Assembly: GCA_964598565.1 (NCBI GenBank) | Contig: CAZRCG010000001.1 | Span: forward strand, 372,001-436,000 | Length of the DNA stretch: 64,000 bases | Reading direction: 5' to 3' | Source of the DNA: CAZRCG01 sp964598565 | GTDB taxonomy: Bacteria; Bdellovibrionota; UBA2394 | Shown: positions 32,599 to 40,861 of the stretch, piece by piece | Layout: each line of letters opens with the position of its first letter | Position numbering within the stretch: the stretch's first letter is position 1 | Program-made: the position numbers and the translations under genes | Notes under the pieces: model-generated | What the model saw: the letters and a program-made list of their open reading frames with translations, nothing else | The model's database searches: none | Told to the model about the DNA's origin: nothing

Positions 32599-35500
32599 CT
32601 AAAAACATCTCATGCGGTGCCGTCAGCTCACAGACTGCCACCTCAGAAACTCGACTTCGTAGACTTTTGTGCCAAGTCTTGCTTCTCGTTTTTAAAGGGG
32701 GCGTCCCATCCCCATGAAATGATAGAAACAGCTCATAGGTTGGGCTATCGAGGACTCGCCTTAAGTGATGATGATGGCTTTTGCAGCGCCGTGAGAGCTT
32801 ATAAAGCGGCCCAGGCTCTTAAGTTTCATTCTATAGTAGCCACCGAAATTGCTGTGGCAACGGGACGCATGATTTTAGTCGCCAAGAATCTCACAGGTTA
32901 TCAACAGATCTGCAGGCTGCTTTCGACAGAGTTCTTAAAACAAAAGACAGGCGCTATATTTACCGTCTCCCAACTTAGCGAACTTTCTGCAGAGGCTGTC
33001 GCTCTATTGGCGCCGCCCCGTAATTTTCTAAAGATCGCAGACTTTATGACGCTCTGCCGAAATCGACCCCTGTATCAATTGGTCTCTTTAAAAGGAGACC
33101 GATCGTCCGACAGGAATATCCGCGAGTGGCTAACAATGATTCCCCCTTCTCTTCCTCGACTGTGGACCTGGGACTCTCGATTTCACGAAACTTCTCGACA
33201 CGAACTACATGAAGTCTTGCAAGCCATTCGATTAAATACACCCCTGTCTCAGATTCTTCCTTCTAGCAACGGAGAGGCTTACCTCAAACCTCTCGAATCA
33301 CTATCGCATTATAAAGTACCGAAGCAGTGGCTGCATGACGGCCTTAAGTTAGCCGAAGAGTGCCAGTTCTCCATGTCTCAACTGCGCTATAGCTACCCCA
33401 AGGAGTGGCTCCCGAAGGGTAAAACCCCTTCACTCTTTCTTCGTGAACTCTGCGATGCGGGAGCTCAAAAGCGATTTCCAAACGGTATGCCGCTTGATAT
33501 CTGTCACCAACTAGAACACGAATTGAAGATCATTCAACGCCTTCAGTTCGAAGACTATTTTTTGACGGTTTGGGATATTATTCAATTTGCTCGTTCTCAC
33601 AATATTCTGTGTCAGGGACGAGGGTCGGCCGCCAACAGTGTCGTTTGTTATTTATTAGAAATCACGGCGATCAATCCCGTACAAATGAATCTCTTATTTG
33701 AGAGATTCATTTCTGAAGAACGACGTGAAGCACCCGATATCGATATTGATTTTGAGCATGAGCGACGTGAAGAAGTTATTCAATATGTCTACAATAAATA
33801 CGGTCGCCATCGTGCTGGCCTGGTAGCCACTCTCATTACCTATCGTACCAAATCGGCGCTCAGAGATTGCGGGAAGGCCCTTGAAATTGCTCCTGAGATG
33901 ATAGAAACGTATTCGCGGGCTGCGTCCTGGAGGGAGCCTATTTTTGAGACAGAGGCATTTAAAAAATCACTGTCTGCCAAAGGCTCCACGGCCAACAACT
34001 CTTTAACCCCACAGATGGAACGATGGCTTCGACTGTCTCAAAATCTTAAAGGCTTTCCAAGACATCTCGGTCAACATACCGGCGGCATGATTCTCACCCA
34101 CGATCGCCTTGATGAGATCAGCCCTCTACAGGCCGCTTCTATGGAGAACCGAAGCTGCGTTCAGTGGGACAAGTACGATATCGAAGAACTGGGTCTTCTG
34201 AAAATTGATCTTCTTGGTCTGGGCATGCTTACCGCTCTGAGAAAATCTTTTGAAGGCCTGCGAGCCACTCGGGGTGTGAACCTCGAGCTCTACCAAATTC
34301 CGTCGGATGATTCCAAGACCTACTCTATGATCCAGGCCGCGAAGACCCTGGGCGTTTTTCAGATTGAGTCGAGAGCTCAGATGTCTATGCTACCAAGACT
34401 CAAACCTCAAAATTTTTATGATTTGGTTGTTGAAGTTGGGATCGTGCGTCCAGGGCCTATTCAAGGCGGGATGATACACCCTTATTTACGCCGACGCCTT
34501 GGCTTGGAGAAAGTCTCGTACGCCGACCCCAAACTTCAACCCATTCTTGAAAAGACATTAGGCATTCCTCTCTTTCAAGAACAAGTCATGAAAATGGCCA
34601 TTGAAGTGGCCGGCTACAACGCAGGCGAGGCCGATGCGCTGCGACGATCTATGGGTACATGGAAGAAGTCTGGCGAACTTCAGGCCCATGCAGAAACTCT
34701 CTCTCGTCGTCTCAGAGAAAGAGGCATTCCTAGCGATTTTGCAGATCAGATTTGCAAACAAATTTTGGGCTTCGGAGAATACGGCTTTCCAGAGTCTCAC
34801 GCAGCGAGCTTTGCCCTGCTCACCTATGCCTCTGCCTATATGAAAGCGCACTATCCCGATGTATTTTTATGCTCCCTACTTAATTCTATGCCGATGGGCT
34901 TTTACCCTTTTCATATGCTGACCTTTGATTTTCAACGAGACGGAGGCACGATATTACCGGTAGATCTTCAGTACTCTCATTGGGATCACCAACTCGAAGC
35001 TCTTCAAAATAGTCCCACAAAACAATGGGCTGTTCGCTTAGGATTTCGCTGCGTACGAAATCTTCAGAAATCTCATGTGGACTCATTTATTCAGCAAAGA
35101 ACCGGAGGGCAAAATACAAGAGGCGTGGTGGATATGGCGATCTTTGACGTGCGCGAACGGGCCAGCCTGGCGATGACAAAGGCCTTAGACGAAAAAAGAA
35201 ATGCCTATTGGAAAGCCCTTCTGCCTACAAAGGATTCTCTCCTCCCGCATGAGCCAAATATTCCTTTTAAATCTCTTCGTCCGTTTGAGAGCATGCTTCT
35301 TGATTTTCAATTTATGGAAACAACCCTCAGCACGCATCCCGCTATTTTGGCAAAGCAAAGTCGATGGCGCTATAATATACCCACGACAGCTCTCACATTA
35401 GCGAAGCAGCTTGAGCATTCAGAGCTGAAGGGCCGCTCTGTGGTGGTCTTTGGACTTTTACAAGTTATTCAAAGCCCTCCCACAGCTCATGGCATGTATT

Positions 35501-35868
35501 TTATAACGCTCGAAGATGAGAGCGGCTATTTGAATCTTGTTCTTCGACCTCCGATTTTTCAGAGATACAAAGACTTGCTGCAGAGCCAGTGGGCTCTTCT
35601 TGTACGAGGGAGAGTGCAGAACGACAGAGGTTCTATTTCAATTCTTGTCGATCATCTATTTGAGCCCCAAGCCGCTTCTACTTACTCTCTAGCGGCTAGT
35701 GGTCAGACCACTAGGCCCTCGTTTCGACGCTCTTCTCATGCTCGGGCATCGGCTCGGTTGACAGATCCCAGCGCTCAAGAGCTCCTCGCAGACGCTTTTC
35801 AATACGAGGCAGATGACGAAGCCATCCCTCAAAATATTGTTCATGCTTCAAAAGAAAATCTCTCTTAA
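32590..35868 (+). CDS. dnaE2: Error-prone DNA polymerase III alpha subunit, DnaE2
   Basis: Replicative-type C-family polymerase used in SOS mutagenesis; 1092 residues, typical DnaE2 size. The catalytic Asp motif APDIDIDF is at ~379-386. GRGSAANSVVCYLLEIT, FPRHLGQHTGGMIL, RPGPIQGGMIHPYLRRR and GEYGFPESHAASFALLTYASAYMKAHYPDVF (in parts) are all present. In the N-terminal PHP domain the usual HxHxxFSFLxGAS reads FCAKSCFSFLKGAS and LTDHDG reads LSDDDG, so metal ligands are lost. The C-terminal OB fold ends near residue 1030. A ~60-residue tail overlaps the opposing maf gene by 158 bp. GTG at 32617 is an alternative start. Confidence 0.93.
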   Translation: MVYLKTSHAVPSAHRLPPQKLDFVDFCAKSCFSFLKGASHPHEMIETAHRLGYRGLALSDDDGFCSAVRAYKAAQALKFHSIVATEIAVATGRMILVAKNLTGYQQICRLLSTEFLKQKTGAIFTVSQLSELSAEAVALLAPPRNFLKIADFMTLCRNRPLYQLVSLKGDRSSDRNIREWLTMIPPSLPRLWTWDSRFHETSRHELHEVLQAIRLNTPLSQILPSSNGEAYLKPLESLSHYKVPKQWLHDGLKLAEECQFSMSQLRYSYPKEWLPKGKTPSLFLRELCDAGAQKRFPNGMPLDICHQLEHELKIIQRLQFEDYFLTVWDIIQFARSHNILCQGRGSAANSVVCYLLEITAINPVQMNLLFERFISEERREAPDIDIDFEHERREEVIQYVYNKYGRHRAGLVATLITYRTKSALRDCGKALEIAPEMIETYSRAASWREPIFETEAFKKSLSAKGSTANNSLTPQMERWLRLSQNLKGFPRHLGQHTGGMILTHDRLDEISPLQAASMENRSCVQWDKYDIEELGLLKIDLLGLGMLTALRKSFEGLRATRGVNLELYQIPSDDSKTYSMIQAAKTLGVFQIESRAQMSMLPRLKPQNFYDLVVEVGIVRPGPIQGGMIHPYLRRRLGLEKVSYADPKLQPILEKTLGIPLFQEQVMKMAIEVAGYNAGEADALRRSMGTWKKSGELQAHAETLSRRLRERGIPSDFADQICKQILGFGEYGFPESHAASFALLTYASAYMKAHYPDVFLCSLLNSMPMGFYPFHMLTFDFQRDGGTILPVDLQYSHWDHQLEALQNSPTKQWAVRLGFRCVRNLQKSHVDSFIQQRTGGQNTRGVVDMAIFDVRERASLAMTKALDEKRNAYWKALLPTKDSLLPHEPNIPFKSLRPFESMLLDFQFMETTLSTHPAILAKQSRWRYNIPTTALTLAKQLEHSELKGRSVVVFGLLQVIQSPPTAHGMYFITLEDESGYLNLVLRPPIFQRYKDLLQSQWALLVRGRVQNDRGSISILVDHLFEPQAASTYSLAASGQTTRPSFRRSSHARASARLTDPSAQELLADAFQYEADDEAIPQNIVHASKENLS
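35696..35714. repeat. 19-bp perfect palindrome at the dnaE2/maf convergence
   Basis: CTAGTGGTC-A-GACCACTAG. It includes the stop codon of the minus-strand maf gene (TAG, 35713-35711) and lies inside the dnaE2 tail coding sequence. No T tract is present on either side. Confidence 0.8.
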
Positions 35869-37705
35869 GACTATAGTCGTCTTTGTACTCAAGTCGCATT
35901 TGATTGACGACGCGCTCAAAAGTGGCATGAAAGGGCATCAAGATGGTAATGCCAGTCATATAGAACGCTCGATCTTCGTTGACGGCCTTGACCTTGATAT
36001 CCAGCACTTCATCGATGGCTTCATTGAGGCTATCGATACTGACCCTCTTACCATCGAGCTCTTTGTCCTGAATCTTAGTTTTTAACTTTGCTATTTTCGA
36101 GAGCATTTTCTCAGCACGCAGTCTCCAGTCGCTGAGACTATCGGCTGTGGTCTTCATAGCTTGGAGCATCTCTGATTTTCTAATTTGAAATTCACTTTCC
36201 GACACTGGCGCTAATAACCTTCTCTTTTCAGGCTCAATATCGAAGTCTTCCGTATGATACTTCTCAATCGCTTCACGAGCGGTCATTAACGTCGTGCCCT
36301 TGATGCGCGCCCCTTTGGCAGCTGTATTGATCCATACGCGATCTTTATGCGTCACAAACGATTGCTCCATTTGTTTTCGAAAATAATTCCACTCAATTCG
36401 AGTTGCTACTTCGGACTCTCCATCCATAGTCGCCACTCGCAGACCTCGAGACTCAGATTTAAGCTCCTCTTCATTTCGGGGCCTTTCACGATCTGGATCA
36501 ATGGTGCCTGCCACATGAGTCACAGCCGAGTCATAGCCATACGCTAAATTATGCCCAATCATGATACAGGTCGAAAAACCCATATAAGCCGCCAAGGTGA
36601 CATTTAGATTTCCTGCAGACGAACCCGGATGAAAGCGACCTAGAAAATTGAGTTTCAACGAGTCTGTATACAGAGGCGATGGAGTATAAATTATTTTCTC
36701 ACCTTTGTAACAATCGAAGCTCTCTCGCATGAGCAGCATAGGCGCCACTAAACTCGAGCGTTCATTCACATAAATATTTCTGAACAAACGAGGAACATAA
36801 TCATCTCGCTCGAGAGCAGTATAAAAGTCTGCGTAGATTCCTCGATCGGACATCGGCTTTAAAACGGTATCGCAAGCAATAATAGGAATTTTACCCTGGA
36901 CTTCTTTAATTAGGTCCCAATGCTCACTCACCGAAGGGCCCGCCGCCACTGAGAGACAGAGCTTGCCCTTGAACTGATCCCTCAGACGCTCTAAGCCCGG
37001 ATTTCGCAAAACCAGATCTAAATTATCCATGGTATTTTCAAATCCAAGAAATTGATCGTTTACCGAATTACCCACCAGCAGAACACAATGGTCTCGGGTA
37101 TCTAAAATAGAGCGAGTCATCTTTGAATAAAATTCATGATCAATACCAAGCGCCATCGGTGAAGCGACAATCTTTAGATGACGGTCTATGGTCGTATGGC
37201 CAATGAAGTAATCGATAAGAAAGTTGTCGATCTCACCTGTATCAAAGCCGACAATAAACTGAATCGTGTCATCGGATAATTCGGCCGTAAAATCTTCATT
37301 CGACAAGGCCGTAAAAAATATCTCAGGCTCTTTTTCTATGATCAATACCGAGAAATTGGTATGAGGTCGATTTGCCAAAAATTCTTTTAGAACATGGCCC
37401 ATACCAAATCCAAATATTACCAGCACCGATGCATTCTGAACCTGTTCCTGTTCAAGCAAGTGACGGGCCTCTTCTTTTGGATTTTCTGCATGATACAGAA
37501 AGCGCTTTCCATGTTCCTGCGAAAAGACACTTAAATTTTTATGCCCTTGATAGTCGACAAACTGATAACGCCTCAAATGCTGGGGCCGCTGGTTAAACTC
37601 TTTAAGCCCCTCATCGAGGCATTTCGCTAAATGGGGCGAACTTTTTCTGAGCGCCGCTAAGTTGCGCTCCAAGAAACTCTCATCTAATATAGGCTCTCCC
37701 ACCAA
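35711..37705 (-). CDS. Maf-family (DUF115) motility accessory glycosyltransferase
   Basis: 664 residues. The central DUF115 domain is clear: LCLSVAAGPSVSEHWDLIKE near residues 248-267, then IPIIACDTVLKPMSDRGIYADFYTALERDD (in parts), and later GSSAGNLNVTLAAYMGFSTCIMIGHNLAYG. Family knowledge: Maf proteins transfer nonulosonic (sialic-acid-like) sugars to flagellin and are needed for filament assembly in several genera. The N-terminal ~220 residues form the usual Maf N-domain (VIFGFGMGHVLKEFL). The C-terminal ~160 residues are helical/coiled coil. Start is TTG 37705 or the adjacent GTG. The 158-bp antisense overlap with dnaE2 covers its last ~52 codons. Confidence 0.82.
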   Translation of the reverse strand: MVGEPILDESFLERNLAALRKSSPHLAKCLDEGLKEFNQRPQHLRRYQFVDYQGHKNLSVFSQEHGKRFLYHAENPKEEARHLLEQEQVQNASVLVIFGFGMGHVLKEFLANRPHTNFSVLIIEKEPEIFFTALSNEDFTAELSDDTIQFIVGFDTGEIDNFLIDYFIGHTTIDRHLKIVASPMALGIDHEFYSKMTRSILDTRDHCVLLVGNSVNDQFLGFENTMDNLDLVLRNPGLERLRDQFKGKLCLSVAAGPSVSEHWDLIKEVQGKIPIIACDTVLKPMSDRGIYADFYTALERDDYVPRLFRNIYVNERSSLVAPMLLMRESFDCYKGEKIIYTPSPLYTDSLKLNFLGRFHPGSSAGNLNVTLAAYMGFSTCIMIGHNLAYGYDSAVTHVAGTIDPDRERPRNEEELKSESRGLRVATMDGESEVATRIEWNYFRKQMEQSFVTHKDRVWINTAAKGARIKGTTLMTAREAIEKYHTEDFDIEPEKRRLLAPVSESEFQIRKSEMLQAMKTTADSLSDWRLRAEKMLSKIAKLKTKIQDKELDGKRVSIDSLNEAIDEVLDIKVKAVNEDRAFYMTGITILMPFHATFERVVNQMRLEYKDDYSLKRDFLLKHEQYFEGWLRHLPRIEKRLRGALERWDLSTEPMPEHEKSVETRA

Positions 37706-37742
37706 CTCTAGTGTAACAGAGCGACACCTCTGGCCCCGTGCA

Positions 37743-38939
37743 TCAATTCAAGCCGCTTTTCAAAGAACGCAGCAAATCCCAAAGGCCCATCGAGTATTCT
37801 CGGCGATGATGCACCGCGGGGGCCCTATAAGGATGATGTTTGTAATTTAGAGCAATATCTCGATTGAACGGATCAAGTACTAAGTGCTTTCGAGCTGGGT
37901 CCATCAACTCGCCTTTGAAACCCATCGACGACCTAAAGTAAAAGCCGGCCGCTGCTCGAGACTCTGAAAGCGCTGGCGCCGGAAATGCCGGCATCGACCA
38001 AGAATTTGAATCATGAATCTCAAACGTAGCAGTTTCCATAGCGGATTCCCCACTGAACATCGCCTTCCACTGGTCTAGAGAGATTGTTCCCAACAAGGCG
38101 GCATCAACCGTCTTCAACAGCCAGGCATCAAAGTCGACCAAATGGTAACGACGGTATCCCTCGAGATGAGTTCTGCAAAAATCTACACATCCCCGGGGGG
38201 CATAGTAGCGGCCATGCACCCGAGTGCCCTTTGAAGCAACGATAGATCGATCTAGTTTATAAAGAGCATGGGTTCGAGGACAACTGTAAATCAGGGCATG
38301 CTGCGATGCTTTTTCTCGGACGATCTCAAAGCTTGGATTCTCGTGATGGGGAGCAGCCGTAGGGTCAATCCACTTGAGAAATCGCCGACGACGATCGGAC
38401 GGCAGTGAAGCTCTCAATCGTCTTTGAGTTCTCTTATCGGGGGAGTAGATCATGGCAAGACCGTGCGCATTCGTGATCACGGCTTCGATCAACTTTTTCG
38501 GTTGAGAGACAATCACCCAAACATTCTCTGTATCATGGCTATGAGTATTGGCCCCAAGATCCACAGCTCGATAGAGCATATAATTGATATACGTAAAGGC
38601 CTCGGTCTCTATGACTGAAAAATAAACGATCGGTTTTTGAAGAAGGCCTTCTTCTTGCCGTGGGGTTAATTTAAAAATTCGCTCCGAATTGTTTCTAAAA
38701 TCGAAATCATCTTCGAAATCGAGAGCAACCAGATGATCCACCGGATTAAACCCTGTGAGGGCACGAATATCTTCTGGCTTCTCTTCCTGAAAAATAATGG
38801 GCGCAAATGCTTCGGCGATCGCAAGACGTCGCTGTACTTGACTGGTCGACAGTACAGGCACCGACGGCAGATTCTCTGGTCTACTTAGAAAGGAGCCTTC
38901 CCAAGCGATCGCTATCAAGCCAAACATAATGGCTGTCAT
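37743..38939 (-). CDS. Exported protein of unknown function
   Basis: 398 residues. The first ~13 residues (MTAIMFGLIAIAW) are hydrophobic and probably a short signal sequence or anchor. The core (~45-160) includes AEAFAPIIFQEEKPEDIRAL, VYFSVIETEAFTYINYMLYRAVD and THSHDTENVWVIV. The last resembles the HxxDxE-type motif of the broad Vps62/necrosis-inducing-like fold, but similarity is weak. No other domain is recognised. It lies 37 bp upstream of the maf gene on the same strand, so cotranscription is possible. Confidence 0.55.
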   Translation of the reverse strand: MTAIMFGLIAIAWEGSFLSRPENLPSVPVLSTSQVQRRLAIAEAFAPIIFQEEKPEDIRALTGFNPVDHLVALDFEDDFDFRNNSERIFKLTPRQEEGLLQKPIVYFSVIETEAFTYINYMLYRAVDLGANTHSHDTENVWVIVSQPKKLIEAVITNAHGLAMIYSPDKRTQRRLRASLPSDRRRRFLKWIDPTAAPHHENPSFEIVREKASQHALIYSCPRTHALYKLDRSIVASKGTRVHGRYYAPRGCVDFCRTHLEGYRRYHLVDFDAWLLKTVDAALLGTISLDQWKAMFSGESAMETATFEIHDSNSWSMPAFPAPALSESRAAAGFYFRSSMGFKGELMDPARKHLVLDPFNRDIALNYKHHPYRAPAVHHRREYSMGLWDLLRSLKSGLN

Positions 38940-39378
38940 ACCCTATTATCTCATAGAATCTCGACCCCTCTAGAATCGGCTTGGAAAGCGGCTTAAACAT
39001 AAGAAGACGCTTGGGAACCCATCGCGAATCGGCCAGCGATGCTATAAGGGCTGTCGCCAAAAGCCCCACACAACAGGGTTTGGCGGAAAACCCTACAACT
39101 ATTCAACCCATTTCAAGAAGGGCACGAGGCAGGAACCGCAATTTAATAGTGGCTCCGTCGCTGGCAATTTGTCCAAAAGACCACTTCGAAACTTCAATGT
39201 CTGTTCTTTAAGGCGGTTCAAGTGAGGATCAAATTTATAAAAATCCAACCCACGAAGATGGGAATTATGGACTATAAATCGAGGATCCATTGATCCCGTT
39301 TTACAGATCAAGCTAATTTATTCAATGATGAATGACTAAATTTACCTAATTATTTTATACATTTAAAACGATATGGCG
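38940..39378. other. 439-bp gap with an ATPase remnant
   Basis: No intact gene was seen. The left part (38940-39098) holds unassigned reading frames; 39099-39311 carries an apparent AAA-ATPase fragment on the minus strand. The right end (39312-39370) is AT-rich with no clear terminator for hisS. Confidence 0.5.
39099..39311 (-). pseudogene. N-terminal fragment of an AAA-type (DUF4143-like) ATPase
   Basis: A 70-codon frame contains LDFYKFDPHLNRLKEQ and FRSGLLDKLPATEP. This is the lead-in that in this ATPase family is followed by GIYxLxGxRQxGKTT. Here the sequence diverges right after EP and stops 18 codons later, with no Walker A in any frame downstream. It looks like a deletion remnant. Confidence 0.4.
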
Positions 39379-40776
39379 TCAGGCCAGTAGGCCTTCGAGC
39401 CCTTTCTCATTGAGCGTCGCGAGACTCACTTCACTTTCAAGCCCCGTTGCCAAGGCCTTCAATTTTAAAATTCCACGTGACCGCTCGTCCCCGCCACGCA
39501 ACAAAATATGAGAAAAACCTTCTTCAGATGCAAATGAGAACTGCTTCTTGAGCTTTGCTGCTGAAGGATAAACGGAGATCGCCGTCAATCGAGCTGCCCC
39601 AGATAAGGCGGATAAGTTGCCTATCTTCTGGCGCCACTGCATAGCCAAACGAGATAGTTCCGCGCGATCATCTTCATCCAATACAGCCACCAATACTCGT
39701 CGCTCGCTGCGAGGGGCCTCAGCGCCACCCAAAAGTAGAGCGAGTCGCTCGAGTCCAATACTGAATCCCACAGCGGGAATGGCTTCACGCGTAAAGCGTC
39801 CGATAAGTTGATCGTATCGGCCACCTCCGCCCAGTGAATACCCTGCCGACTCATGACGAAGCTCAAAAACTGGCCCGCTATAATAGCCCAAGCCTCTTGC
39901 AAGAGACGGATCAAAGCGAAAGCTAAATTGAGACAGTCCCAAAGCCTGAAGATGGCCAATCATCGCTCTTAGCTGAGAGAAAATCGATCGCAGTACGGAT
40001 TCTTCCGACGCAATCGATTTGGTGAGCTGCGCCTCTAAGTCGTCTAGAGAAAATCCCTCCGACAAGATTTTCTCTAAGAGACCGGGCACGCTGCCCAAAG
40101 TTTCCTTAAATTCTTCCTTAAGTTTTTCTAATGATAGCTTGTCACGTTTATCTAACAAAATAGCAAACAAATCGCTCTGAGATTCTGGCCAGCCTACCAC
40201 CTGAGCGAGATAACGCAAAAGCCGACGATCATTCATATGAAGACTAAACGACTCAGACGTCACTGACGCCACCGCCGACAATCCGGCCGCAATAACATCA
40301 CATTCAGCAGATATGTCTTGGGCCCCAATAATATCCACATCGCATTGAAGAAACTCTCTATAGCGACCCTTCTGAGAACGTTCCGCTCTCCACACGGGCC
40401 CAATATGAAAAACTTTCCAGGGAAATTTTATCTTTGAACGATACTCGGCTACACAGCGTGAAAGAGGCACCGTCATATCAAATCGCATACCGAAATCTGC
40501 AAGACTATCCTCCGAAAGTTGCTGAGTGGCACCCTGCTTGAGCTGCTCTTCAAGCTTGGCGCCTCTCTTCATGACCTTAAAGATTAACTTCTCGTTTTCA
40601 TCCCCACCACCACTACCCAAGAGAACCGACAAATTCTCTAAGGCAGGTGTTTCCAGAGGTAGGTAACCAAAACCTTCGTAGACGTCAGCCATCTGACGCT
40701 GGAGTCTCACGCGGTGCAGAGCCTCCCAGCCGATAAAATCTCGAAAACCAGAAGGAGGCGACGTTGAAATAGACAT
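39379..40776 (-). CDS. hisS: Histidyl-tRNA synthetase
   Basis: Class-II synthetase charging tRNA-His, 465 residues. Motif 2 region: FHIGPVWRAERSQKGRYREFLQCDVDIIG (residues ~127-155, in parts). RFDMTVPLSR precedes it. The HisRS-specific LARGLGYYSGPVFE (HisA motif) lies at ~293-306, and motif 3 is AVGFSIGLERLALLL. A C-terminal anticodon-binding domain follows (RVLVAVLDEDD onward). The N-terminus begins STSPPSGFRDF, a family hallmark. Confidence 0.93.
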   Translation of the reverse strand: MSISTSPPSGFRDFIGWEALHRVRLQRQMADVYEGFGYLPLETPALENLSVLLGSGGGDENEKLIFKVMKRGAKLEEQLKQGATQQLSEDSLADFGMRFDMTVPLSRCVAEYRSKIKFPWKVFHIGPVWRAERSQKGRYREFLQCDVDIIGAQDISAECDVIAAGLSAVASVTSESFSLHMNDRRLLRYLAQVVGWPESQSDLFAILLDKRDKLSLEKLKEEFKETLGSVPGLLEKILSEGFSLDDLEAQLTKSIASEESVLRSIFSQLRAMIGHLQALGLSQFSFRFDPSLARGLGYYSGPVFELRHESAGYSLGGGGRYDQLIGRFTREAIPAVGFSIGLERLALLLGGAEAPRSERRVLVAVLDEDDRAELSRLAMQWRQKIGNLSALSGAARLTAISVYPSAAKLKKQFSFASEEGFSHILLRGGDERSRGILKLKALATGLESEVSLATLNEKGLEGLLA

Positions 40777-40804
40777 GGCGCATTATAACGTTGTCCGCCC
40801 CCGA

Positions 40805-40857
40805 TGGGCTAGTAGTCTGACTACTTGCCCACCTATTTCCATAAAATAGGTGGGCCA
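40805..40857. terminator. Two tandem hairpins between hisS and glnN
   Basis: One hairpin pairs GGGC-t-AGTAGTC with GACTACT-t-GCCC. The second pairs CCCACCTATTT with AAATAGGTGGG around a 5-nt loop. They lie directly after the glnN stop (minus strand) and before hisS. No long T tract is present, so they may stabilise a 3' end or terminate weakly. Confidence 0.45.
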
Positions 40858-40861
40858 AAGA

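Noticed and set aside
38881..39069. Minus-strand frame with a signal-like N-terminus upstream of the exported protein gene
   Set aside because: It overlaps the start of that gene in another frame and shows no family similarity.
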